Assembly: GCF_001507335.1 (NCBI RefSeq)
Contig: NZ_LMAH01000006.1
Location: forward strand, 62,001-126,000
Direction: 5' to 3'
Length of the DNA: 64,000 nucleotides
Origin: Chryseobacterium sp. JAH
GTDB lineage: Bacteria; Bacteroidota; Bacteroidia; Flavobacteriales; Weeksellaceae
Shown here: piece by piece, positions 1 through 7,494 of the stretch
Layout of the letters: each line of letters opens with the position of its first letter
Numbering within the stretch: the first letter of the stretch is position 1
Translations under genes and position numbers: made by a program
The notes under the pieces: generated by a model
Told to the model about the DNA's origin: nothing
The model's input: only the letters and a program-made list of their open reading frames with translations
Databases searched by the model: none

Positions 1-1003
1 GTTGATGGGACCTATGCTGGCTCGCTACGGTGAAGCATATATGCCAACCCCGGGTGGTGACAAAATCGGAAGAAGAAGGCTCGACACGCACTTCCAGGGA
101 TTGGTAGAATTGGGTGCCGAATTTCATTATGATGAGGAAGAATATTTCTATTCATTAAAAGCTAAAGAACTGAACGGAAAATTCATTCTTCTTGAAGAAG
201 CTTCTGTAACAGGAACTGCCAATATTGTGATGGCAGCAGCTTTAGCAAAAGGAAAAACAAGAATTTACAACGCAGCATGTGAACCTTATCTTCAACAGCT
301 TTGCAAAATGCTGAACAGAATGGGAGCCAACATTTCTGGAATTGGTTCGAATTTATTGACGATTGAAGGAGTTACTCACTTGAACGGAACAGAACACACA
401 ATGCTTCCGGACATGGTAGAAATCGGTTCTTGGATTGGTCTTGCAGCCATGACAAAATCTGAAATCACCATTAAAAATGTTAACTGGAACCAGCTTGGCG
501 TTATTCCAAATACATTCAGAAAATTGGGAATCGAGCTTGAGCAAAGCGGTGATGACATCTACATCCCATCTCAGGAACATTATAAAATTCAGAAGTTTAT
601 CGACGGATCTATCCTTACGATTTCCGATGCGCCTTGGCCAGGATTCACACCAGATTTGTTATCAATCATTTTGGTAGTGGCTACACAGGCGAAAGGAAGT
701 ATTTTGGTACATCAAAAAATGTTTGAATCAAGATTATTTTTCGTAGATAAACTGATTGATATGGGAGCGCAAATTATCTTGTGCGACCCGCACAGAGCAA
801 CCGTAATCGGTTTGAATCAGGAATCACCACTCCGTGGAACAACGATGGTTTCACCAGACATCAGAGCCGGAAATGCACTTTTAATCGCAGCTCTTTCTGC
901 AGAAGGAAAATCGATTATTCACAACATTGAGCAAATCGACCGAGGATATGAAAATATCGATGGAAGACTGAAAGCGATTGGAGCGGACATTGTGAGAATT
1001 TAA
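1..1003 (+). CDS. murA: UDP-N-acetylglucosamine 1-carboxyvinyltransferase, 5'-truncated by window edge
   Basis: MurA transfers enolpyruvate from PEP to UDP-GlcNAc, the first committed cytoplasmic step of peptidoglycan synthesis. About 333 C-terminal residues are visible of a usual 420-440; the true start lies left of the window, so the ATG near the edge is not the start. Family landmarks are present: the PGG-x-KIG-x-R loop near the start of the fragment, SVTGT-type second-lobe residues, and the C-terminal IDRGYENIDGRL block that closes the family. The active-site loop position that is Cys115 in E. coli reads Asp here (PGGDKIG, codon at 59-61), a substitution known in other bacteria to keep activity but block fosfomycin alkylation. 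A strong hairpin terminator follows. Identity is secure. Confidence 0.95.
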   Translation, partial: LMGPMLARYGEAYMPTPGGDKIGRRRLDTHFQGLVELGAEFHYDEEEYFYSLKAKELNGKFILLEEASVTGTANIVMAAALAKGKTRIYNAACEPYLQQLCKMLNRMGANISGIGSNLLTIEGVTHLNGTEHTMLPDMVEIGSWIGLAAMTKSEITIKNVNWNQLGVIPNTFRKLGIELEQSGDDIYIPSQEHYKIQKFIDGSILTISDAPWPGFTPDLLSIILVVATQAKGSILVHQKMFESRLFFVDKLIDMGAQIILCDPHRATVIGLNQESPLRGTTMVSPDIRAGNALLIAALSAEGKSIIHNIEQIDRGYENIDGRLKAIGADIVRI

Positions 1004-1086
1004 TTAAAAAAGATGGAAGTGGGATGCTTGAAGATGGAAGTTTTTATTTAGTATTTAATTCCGAAACAGTTTTCCATTAAAATATA

Positions 1087-1126
1087 AAAAGCGTTCAGAA
1101 GTAATATTTCTGAACGCTTTTGTTTT
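1087..1126. terminator. Bidirectional intrinsic terminator between murA and the DUF2207 cluster
   Basis: A 14-bp stem (1087-1100 paired with 1108-1121) with a short loop is flanked by A and T runs. It sits between the convergent murA (+) and DUF2207 fragment (-), so it can serve both. Confidence 0.8.
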
Positions 1127-1152
1127 TATTTAAGTTAATTTCAATGAAGTTG

Positions 1153-2091
1153 CTACCAGCCACCTCCGCCACCACCACCGCCGGAAGATCCTCCACCAGA
1201 CGAACCGCTGGAGCCGGAACCTCCTGAGTAGGAAGAACTGCTTGAAGATCGTGATGATGAAGAAGATGAAGAAGAATAAGAAAAGCTACTCACAGGAGCA
1301 ATGGTTGTTCCTTTCAATGTCGTGGTAAACGAATTGGCAAAACCATAATTGAAAGGGTTTTGAATTTCCCTATAAGGTTCGGCTGCATCAATTGTTTCCT
1401 GTAATTTATCCCTAAATCGTTTGCCCCAAATTCCTTCAACCCCGAAAACAATGGCGTAAGGAAGAAACTTCTCATACACATCGGAAGTCATTTCAGGAGG
1501 ATTATGAAACTTTAATTGATTTTCTTCAGCTGCACCAAGGTACATTTTGAAACCTTCAATTTCAGATTTCATTTTTACCTTTTCAACACTTGGCTGATTA
1601 ATAAAGTACCTGAATACAAATAGAGAAATAATTGCGAAAATTAAAAATTTAAAGCAATTAGAATCAAATGAAGAAATATCGTCAGAACCTATAAATGCTA
1701 AAAAAAACATAGGCATCATAATTGTTGATGCAAAAAATAAGACTACCAATACTGCCCATTTGTTTTTATCACTCCAGATCGCTACTAAAATCGCCGCAAA
1801 AACACCACCAAAGATCCCTAACGCAATTCCAACCCCAAGGACTGTAAATTCTTGAGTGATCAAAGAATTAATAACAAGTGTAAGAAAAAAACTCGCAAGA
1901 ATAATCTTTAAAGCTTTGTAAATTAATTTACTATTTGAGTTTTTCTCAACAAAAATCTTATTCTCTTTGGAGATAAATTTTTCAAAATCTTCAACCGCAT
2001 TTTTGAGTTTTGAATTGTAAGTACCATTAACGGAAACCTTTTCTTCTTTTCCAAAAAACTTTTTTAAAAGTAGCTTTTGATCACCCTGCAA
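1153..2091 (-). pseudogene. DUF2207 protein, C-terminal half of a frameshifted gene
   Basis: This frame encodes the second half of a DUF2207 (YciQ-like) membrane protein. It matches the C-terminal half of the intact paralogue at 3157-5094: hydrophobic segments around residues 60-170, a conserved block with FKMYLGAAEENQLKFHNPP, then a Ser-rich and Gly-rich tail ending in GGGGGGGGW. The frame has no convincing start of its own; the nearest candidate is TTG at 2089-2091. The reading frame joins the upstream gene (2108-3145) if one A is removed from the A9 run at 2112-2120, and the joined protein would align across the junction with the paralogue. The C-terminal half is well preserved, which argues for a recent change, a sequencing error or slippage rather than old decay. 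Confidence 0.8.
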
Positions 2092-2107
2092 AGCACTTTC
2101 GCTTTTA

Positions 2108-3145
2108 TTAATTTTTTTTTAATGTGAATAATTTAGACAAATAAGTTTCCTTAATATCTTTCACCTCATCAATGTCAACAAAACCTTTTACAGATAGATC
2201 AACGAGATTTGCGGTCACCAAATTAGCATCAAATTGACCTTTATCAATATACCCTAAGGATGCAGGCGAGAGATCATTTGGCGCATTAAACTGTGGAATG
2301 ACAATTGGTTTTTCAGGATCTTTTCCGTACTTCTTCCAATTATTATAATAGAAAAACAAAAGGTAAATTCCTGCTAAAAACAATGGTAAACTTTGCCAGT
2401 TTCTGCTAATCCATTTAGATAAACCGGAAGGCTCTTTTAAAACTCCAGCTTTGAAGCCAACAGCAACGGTAAGATTTTCGTGCGCATTTAAATCCTTAGC
2501 CTTAAAAACAATCTGTGTTGGAGATAATTTATCGTTGGTGCAGTTTTTATCTTTGCTTCCATGAACGCCTGTGTAGCAGGATTGTTGAAGAATATCTGCA
2601 TTCTTTGGTAGATGAATCGTGGCACTAATTTGTTCTACCGGAAAAGACCAATCTGTGCCGTTCACATTCCAGTAAAACTCATCATACCCTTTGAAATGAC
2701 CAATCTGATCCTGCGTTCGATAAACAATTTTGTAGGTGTAAAAACCCTCACTCAGCTGGTAATCTTTATCGCCAATATAAATATTAAAAACACCATTTTG
2801 CCTTTCGATGTGATAAGGCTCTTTTGTACCATCTTTTTCTACAGTAATTATTTTGTACGTAATCTTTTTCTTTCCATCATTGATATTTCTAATAGTTGGC
2901 AATGCACGGAAAATTCCCCGCCTGATTTCATAACCACGAGCATACACTTTGATGGTTTCTGTAACCGTAACATCAGCGTTTTCTACGATATTTATATCAG
3001 AATGAAAAGAAACAATTCTTTCACCATCTTCAATCCTATTATCTACAGTAACTCCTTCTGTGACTGAAGGCACTTGAACAATAGCTTCCTGCCCAAAAGC
3101 GAGAAAACAGAAAAATAGAAGAAATATTTGAATACCTTTTTTCAT
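2108..3145 (-). pseudogene. DUF2207 protein, N-terminal half of a frameshifted gene
   Basis: The 345-residue frame starts with a signal peptide (hydrophobic stretch ending in FGQ), followed by the extracytoplasmic DUF2207 domain (residues about 30-240), one membrane span near 255-272 and the start of the cytoplasmic part. It then stops at TAA immediately after nine A. Residue by residue it parallels the intact paralogue downstream in coordinates (3157-5094), for example in the RRGIFRALPTIRNIN and EFYWNVNG blocks. DUF2207 proteins are envelope proteins of unknown function often encoded next to LemA, as here. Together with 1153-2091 it is one gene of about 660 codons. Whether a truncated protein is made cannot be told from sequence. 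Confidence 0.82.
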
Positions 3146-3156
3146 AAATAAAAATT

Positions 3157-5094
3157 TTACCAGCCGCCACCGCCACCGCCACCGCCGCCACCGCCGGAAA
3201 ACCCGCCGCCGCCAGATCCTGAACCGGAACTGCTTCCCGAACTTGATGGTTGTGTAGCCGATGACTGTATCGATTGCGTCAGGCTGGAATTAAGAACACT
3301 TGCCATGGCAAAATGATTCATTGATGAGCCAACATACCAGTTGCTTTGATATTCGGTAGACATTTTCGTCAGCAGGGCATCAAATTTCTTTCCCCAAATT
3401 TCATCAACTCCCAAAACCATTGCAAAAGGTAAAAATTTCTCGAAAGATTCAGGGGTCATTGTAGGTGGATTATGAAACTTCAGCTGTTCATTTTCTGCCG
3501 CTCCCATGTACATTTTAAAGCCATCAATCAGGGATTTCTTTTTCAGTTTTTCTTCTGAAGGTCTTCTGATCAGAAACTGATAAATTATTAATGATGTAAA
3601 TCCTAAGACAATAAAGATGTAACAGATATTAAAATTATTATCAATGGTAAATTCATTATGATTGAACATCAGTGCTCCCAAAACAATCAGAATAACGGTC
3701 GGAATAATCAGGAATATTTTAAATAAAACCGGGAACACTTTGAAAAGATATCCTGTGATTAAAAAACAAACCAACAGAATAACGTATAAAAATCCGCCGA
3801 CAATAATCTTCTCAAATTCAGGAAACATTTTAAAACTTAAAATCAATCCGAGACCGTAAACAACAGTCATTAAAATCAATGGCAGATATAATTTGTTGGT
3901 ATTATTTCCTTCATTCAATAATTTGTTATACTGATAGGTGAGAGAAGATTGAAAACTTTTAACAGTCTGTTCTATTCTTGAATTATATTGCCCATCAAAT
4001 TCCACAGTGTCTACCGTTGTGAAAAGATTGTTCATCAAATTAATTTCCTCTACAGGTAATTTTTGATCTGCCTCTTTAAGTTTTTTTACCGTAAATTTTT
4101 TGGATTTAAATAAACCTAAAACGCCTGGATCTTCAGTTTCAATAATCTGAATATAGCCTTTAACAGCTAAATTAACCAAAGCTGCTGTAAGATATTTATT
4201 TTTAAAACTTTCACTGTTGATGAAACCCAAAGATGCCGGCGAAAGATCATCCGGCGAATTGAATTGTGGATAAATAATAGGTTTTTCTGGATCAACTCCA
4301 TATTTTCTCCAAGTTGAAATATAATAAACGACTAAACCAAAAAACACAATAATTCCGGCAATTAAAATCCCGAATCTTTCCAGAAAAGTGGGTGGTGGCG
4401 GCGGAATCATTACCCCTTTTTTGAAACCCACTGCGATCGTTAAACCTTCTTCAGAACCCAGATTTGCAGCATTCCATTCGATGGAATGTTCCGAAAGTAC
4501 TTTTACTGTACAATTTTGAGCTGTGCTTCCCTGGCTTCCTGTGTAACAAGAATTTTGTATAATCCCTGCACCTTGTGGAAGATTGACTGTCGCAGAAATC
4601 TGATCAACGGGAAAATCCCAGAAATTTCCGTTGACGTTCCAATACAACTCGTCATACTTTTCAAAAAAACCTATTTGTTTTTCTGTGGTATATTTTATTT
4701 CGTAGTCATAATCGCCCGGCTCGAGAATAATATCTTTGTTTCCGAAGTAAATTTTCAGAAAACCATCTTCATATTCTTCATGATAATCTTCATTAACGCC
4801 GTTTTTCTTTACAGAAATAATGTTGTACTGTACTTTCTGAGTTGTATTATTAATATTTCTTGTCAGCGGAAGTGATCGGAAGATCCCTCTCTTGATCTGA
4901 TCCCCCAGACTGTGAACTTTTATATTTTCAGTGACAGTAATGCCTGAATTTTTATTCACAACAATATCGGCGTGAAAATTCATAATTCTCTCTCTTCCGT
5001 CGATGACAGAGAGTTGATCTACCCGCAAAGGTTCTTCCTGAGCAAAATTTAAACTAAAGAATAAAAGGAAAAGTAACTGTAAGAAATTTTTCAT
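3157..5094 (-). CDS. DUF2207 domain-containing membrane protein, intact paralogue
   Basis: The 645-residue protein has a signal peptide (cleavage likely after NFAQ), a DUF2207 extracytoplasmic domain (about 25-240), a Pro-rich linker (IPPPPPTF), a membrane span near 248-268, a cytoplasmic stretch, three or four further hydrophobic segments (about 405-510), and a Ser/Gly-rich tail ending in a run of Gly and Trp. Function is unknown; family members co-occur with LemA. Eleven bases separate it from the frameshifted copy and 88 from lemA upstream, so lemA and both DUF2207 genes probably form one minus-strand operon. The copy looks like a tandem duplicate. Confidence 0.88.
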   Translation of the reverse strand: MKNFLQLLFLLFFSLNFAQEEPLRVDQLSVIDGRERIMNFHADIVVNKNSGITVTENIKVHSLGDQIKRGIFRSLPLTRNINNTTQKVQYNIISVKKNGVNEDYHEEYEDGFLKIYFGNKDIILEPGDYDYEIKYTTEKQIGFFEKYDELYWNVNGNFWDFPVDQISATVNLPQGAGIIQNSCYTGSQGSTAQNCTVKVLSEHSIEWNAANLGSEEGLTIAVGFKKGVMIPPPPPTFLERFGILIAGIIVFFGLVVYYISTWRKYGVDPEKPIIYPQFNSPDDLSPASLGFINSESFKNKYLTAALVNLAVKGYIQIIETEDPGVLGLFKSKKFTVKKLKEADQKLPVEEINLMNNLFTTVDTVEFDGQYNSRIEQTVKSFQSSLTYQYNKLLNEGNNTNKLYLPLILMTVVYGLGLILSFKMFPEFEKIIVGGFLYVILLVCFLITGYLFKVFPVLFKIFLIIPTVILIVLGALMFNHNEFTIDNNFNICYIFIVLGFTSLIIYQFLIRRPSEEKLKKKSLIDGFKMYMGAAENEQLKFHNPPTMTPESFEKFLPFAMVLGVDEIWGKKFDALLTKMSTEYQSNWYVGSSMNHFAMASVLNSSLTQSIQSSATQPSSSGSSSGSGSGGGGFSGGGGGGGGGGGW

Positions 5095-5182
5095 ACATCG
5101 ATTTTATTATTTGGTGGGTCGTATGATATTGCCTTTATTCATTGGTATTGATTTTTCAAACCAATCAAAGCGATTTCATTTC

Positions 5183-5734
5183 TTAAAATTTCACAGTCGG
5201 AACTTCTCTGTCTGCAATATTATCTAACTCAAAGAATTTGGCCTTTTCAAATTTGTACATATTGGCAACAACGTTGCTAGGGAAAGATTCTACCAATGTA
5301 TTGTTTTCTCTAGCCGTTCCGTTGTAATATCTTCTTGATTTTTCGATATCGTTTTCAATGGCACTCAATTCTGCCTGCAGTTGCTGGAAGTTGGCATTCG
5401 CTTTCAAATCTGGATATTGCTCGGCTACAGCAAATAAATTGACCATTGCCTGATTCAGATTTTTCTCTGCTGCTTCTTTACCTTCCACAGAATCGGCTCC
5501 TACTGCCAAATTTCTTGCTTTGGTAACATTTTCTAAAGTTTCTCTCTCATGAGTTGCGTAGCCTTTTACCGTTTCAACCAAATTTGGAATCAGATCATGA
5601 CGTTTTTTAAGCATCACATCAATACTGCTCCACGCTTCCTGAACGAGATTTTTCAGTTTTACAAGACGGTTGTAAATAGAAACACCGTACAGGACAATCA
5701 ATACAAGAACTCCGACAATAATAAGTGCAATCAT
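5183..5734 (-). CDS. lemA: LemA family protein
   Basis: The 183-residue protein has an N-terminal membrane anchor (residues 2-20) followed by a long helical domain typical of LemA: residues 25-60 contain VQEAWSSIDVMLKKRHDLIPNLV, and the middle holds the ARNLA and YPDLKAN motifs. LemA proteins are membrane-anchored helical-bundle proteins of unclear function. The gene leads a minus-strand cluster with two DUF2207 genes, a pairing common in Bacteroidetes and Firmicutes. Family assignment is firm; cellular role is unknown. Confidence 0.93.
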   Translation of the reverse strand: MIALIIVGVLVLIVLYGVSIYNRLVKLKNLVQEAWSSIDVMLKKRHDLIPNLVETVKGYATHERETLENVTKARNLAVGADSVEGKEAAEKNLNQAMVNLFAVAEQYPDLKANANFQQLQAELSAIENDIEKSRRYYNGTARENNTLVESFPSNVVANMYKFEKAKFFELDNIADREVPTVKF

Positions 5735-5785
5735 AATTTGTAATTTATTTTAATTTAAAAATAACGTTTTTCTCCGAGAATTGAA

Positions 5786-5813
5786 TAAAAAAAGCGCTCA
5801 ATAAATTGAACGC
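5786..5813 (-). terminator. Intrinsic terminator of the NIL-domain gene
   Basis: On the minus strand a 9-bp stem (5813-5805 with 5802-5794, one mismatch) is followed by seven T (A run at 5787-5793). It lies just past the stop of the gene at 5840-6145. Confidence 0.7.
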
Positions 5814-5839
5814 CCCTCAAACTATATGGACTTACAGCT

Positions 5840-6145
5840 TTATGAATACTTTCTGCAGGTATAATCGACCGTTGTATTCAAAAGTTTATTTTTATTCAGG
5901 AAAAATTCAAGCTCCTGAGATTCTTCTGTTGTTGCATTGACGTGTAACTGAAATGAACCAAAATTTGCTCCGTTCATATACTCAACATTTGCGCTCAGTA
6001 CTCTATAGCAGATCCCCATTTGTTGGTAGATTGCATTCAAAAGATGGTCAAACTTCATTTTCCCATTCAGTTCTACTTCGATGATCAAATCTTTTTTGAT
6101 AAGGTGTACATTCTTTGGCAAAGCCTGCAAATTTGGCGCAATCAT
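5840..6145 (-). CDS. Stand-alone NIL-domain-like protein
   Basis: The 101-residue soluble protein resembles the NIL domain, the methionine-sensing ACT-like domain normally found at the C-terminus of the MetN ABC-transporter ATPase. The match is in residues 22-95: a beta strand LIIEVELNG, a helix, then VEYMNGANFGSFQLHV, which fits the NIL pattern of (IE)-x-(GxxFGxLxVxL), and a closing helix. No ATPase domain is attached and no transporter gene is adjacent. It has its own promoter with an overlapping palindromic operator and its own terminator, so it is a single-gene unit. A small sensor or regulator in sulfur-amino-acid metabolism is a possible role, but that is inference. Family assignment rests on my pattern recognition only. 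Confidence 0.6.
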   Translation of the reverse strand: MIAPNLQALPKNVHLIKKDLIIEVELNGKMKFDHLLNAIYQQMGICYRVLSANVEYMNGANFGSFQLHVNATTEESQELEFFLNKNKLLNTTVDYTCRKYS

Positions 6146-6215
6146 AACTAAACATTTTTTAATTAAACAATACTTTCTGAATTACATTTTCGAATATTTA
6201 ATAATTAATTCCTGA

Positions 6216-6246
6216 CAAAAGTATAAAAAAATATTAGTCTACCAAA
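6216..6246 (-). promoter_or_regulatory. Promoter of the NIL-domain gene
   Basis: On the minus strand TTTG (6246-6243) and TACTTTTG (6223-6216) are 19 bases apart. This is an exact fit to the Bacteroidetes -33/-7 consensus, about 70 bases before the ATG at 6145. Confidence 0.65.
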
Positions 6247-6253
6247 TTAGTAG
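6239..6253. promoter_or_regulatory. Palindromic operator CTACCAAATTAGTAG
   Basis: Fifteen bases form two 7-bp arms (CTACCAA / TTAGTAG) around one central base, with one mismatched pair. It covers the -33 element of the promoter for the NIL-domain gene, a typical position for a repressor. The cognate regulator is not in the window. Confidence 0.5.
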
Positions 6254-6277
6254 GGTAGTGTTTTTTTAATTTTAACA

Positions 6278-6306
6278 TAAAAAAAGAGAAGCTCTGTGAC
6301 TTCTCT
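6278..6306 (-). terminator. Intrinsic terminator of the YiiX-like gene
   Basis: A 7-bp stem (AGAGAAG / CTTCTCT, 6285-6306) is followed on the minus strand by T-rich sequence, right after the stop of the gene at 6312-6962. Confidence 0.6.
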
Positions 6307-6311
6307 CCTAT

Positions 6312-6962
6312 TTATAGTTCTTTAATTCGTTGTATTTTATCAGACGCTGCCAACCCATTGGGATTACAGCCTGGCTCTCCTTCAGGAACTTTGAGATTTT
6401 TTTTCGCATAAAATTCTTCCCAAAAAGTATTTGTTTTACCTGTTTTTGGGTCGATAAAAGTCATAGGTTCCAGCTTAAAAATATGATCTCCCCTAAATGA
6501 CCTTTCAATATAATCTGAACAGTAATAAGAGTTCTCATCTAAAATATAATTGAAATTGTAAGGTTTCCCCAACATAGAATTTGCTTTCCTGATTGCGCCA
6601 GAAATTGTGTTTTGAAACTCTGGTTTTAATCTGTATACCACTACTTTTTGTCCGTCTTTAGCCTGATCTTTTAAAAACTCATCTAGATCCTGTTTTTGGG
6701 AACCACCTTTAGGCGCAGCGTGTAGCACGAAAAGTCTATTTTTATCTTTTTGCAGAATTCCGATATGATCGAACGATGCACTTTTTTGTTTTTGAGTCAC
6801 ACTATTAATTGCGCCCGACAGTCCGCTTTCTTTGGCGGTTACAAAAAGTAAATCTCCATTTTTAAGACCTGAAGTTTGCGAATTTCTACAACTCAGAAAG
6901 AAAAACAGAATTGCAAGGGAAATAAATCTTAGTAAAAATTTATTTTTTAAAATTGGTTTCAT
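6312..6962 (-). CDS. YiiX/YebB-like lipoprotein, NlpC/P60-type cysteine hydrolase
   Basis: The 216-residue protein starts with a lipoprotein signal (hydrophobic core ending FFFLSC, Cys25). The body fits the circularly permuted papain-like (YiiX/YebB) group: GDLLFV at about 37, a FDHIGIL block with the likely catalytic His near 66, and SYYCSDYIERSF with the likely catalytic Cys near 148. Such enzymes are thought to cut amide or ester bonds in cell-wall or lipid substrates; the substrate here is unknown. Its start overlaps the 3' end of the DUF1801 gene by 23 bases, so the two are probably co-transcribed. Confidence 0.82.
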   Translation of the reverse strand: MKPILKNKFLLRFISLAILFFFLSCRNSQTSGLKNGDLLFVTAKESGLSGAINSVTQKQKSASFDHIGILQKDKNRLFVLHAAPKGGSQKQDLDEFLKDQAKDGQKVVVYRLKPEFQNTISGAIRKANSMLGKPYNFNYILDENSYYCSDYIERSFRGDHIFKLEPMTFIDPKTGKTNTFWEEFYAKKNLKVPEGEPGCNPNGLAASDKIQRIKEL

Positions 6963-7395
6963 AAATATTGATCCATTCGTCTACAGTCATTTTTTCACTC
7001 AGCTCAGCGAGTAATTCAAAAGGAATTTCGTCCATTTTCTTGAAACGGATGCAGGATTTTCCCATGTCCAGCTTTCTTTTAGAATGTTTTGGAAATTCTG
7101 CCACAAACCAATCCAAAAGTTCAGGTTTTGCATAAATACCCATATGATACAGCGCAATGAAATTCTTTTGGGACGCTAATGCCATAAAAGGAAGTGGAGT
7201 ACCAGGCGTACAGTGATAGCCTGCAGGATAAGTTTCTAAAGGCACGGCCCAGCCAACCATTCCGCTGCTTATACCTTTGGAAAAACCTTTTGGTAAATGA
7301 TCATTGATTGTATTTAAAAGCTTTTTGAAAACCTCCTGTCTATCTTCAGGAATTTGAGAAACATAATCTTCTACTGAAATTGCTGGAATTTGCAT
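6940..7395 (-). CDS. DUF1801 domain-containing protein
   Basis: This is a DUF1801 (YdhG-like) protein of about 151 residues from the ATG at 7395. An upstream in-frame start at 7452 is unlikely: it would add non-family residues and run into the terminator hairpin of the preceding gene. Family marks are EDYVSQIPEDRQEVF near the start, a central SSGMVGWAVPL block, and the C-terminal DMGKSCIRFKKMDEIP, which matches the usual GKGTIRFK-type motif. These small soluble proteins have no assigned enzymatic role. It overlaps the start of the downstream YiiX-like gene. Confidence 0.85.
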   Translation of the reverse strand: MQIPAISVEDYVSQIPEDRQEVFKKLLNTINDHLPKGFSKGISSGMVGWAVPLETYPAGYHCTPGTPLPFMALASQKNFIALYHMGIYAKPELLDWFVAEFPKHSKRKLDMGKSCIRFKKMDEIPFELLAELSEKMTVDEWINIYETNFKK

Positions 7396-7437
7396 GACTT
7401 TAAATTTAGATTTCAAATTAACAAAAATTGTAGCACA

Positions 7438-7468
7438 TAAAAAAGCAGCCATACTTTCGTACGGCTGC
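7438..7468 (-). terminator. Intrinsic terminator of the T9SS fibronectin protein gene
   Basis: A 10-bp stem (7445-7454 with 7459-7468) has a TTTC loop; on the minus strand it is followed by a T run. It ends the gene at 7495-10047 and lies upstream of the DUF1801 start, supporting the shorter DUF1801 protein. Confidence 0.8.
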
Positions 7469-7494
7469 CCTAAAAATAATTCAAAAAAAATAGT

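Noticed and set aside
353..580. Antisense ORF over murA
   Set aside because: It lies opposite a clear murA frame and has no family-like sequence.
2612..3067. 151-codon plus-strand ORF over DUF2207
   Set aside because: It is a shadow of the minus-strand gene with composition unlike a protein; the DUF2207 frame is better supported.
3164..3212. Short GC-rich repeat (CCGCCGCC-like)
   Set aside because: It encodes the Gly-rich tail of the DUF2207 protein; it is coding, not a separate repeat.
6146..6215. SAM riboswitch before the NIL-domain gene
   Set aside because: Its leader is about 70 bases and AT-rich with no conserved helices; the palindrome and promoter explain it better.
7396..7452. Longer DUF1801 start
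   Set aside because: The added residues are not conserved and the region overlaps the terminator of the neighbour gene.
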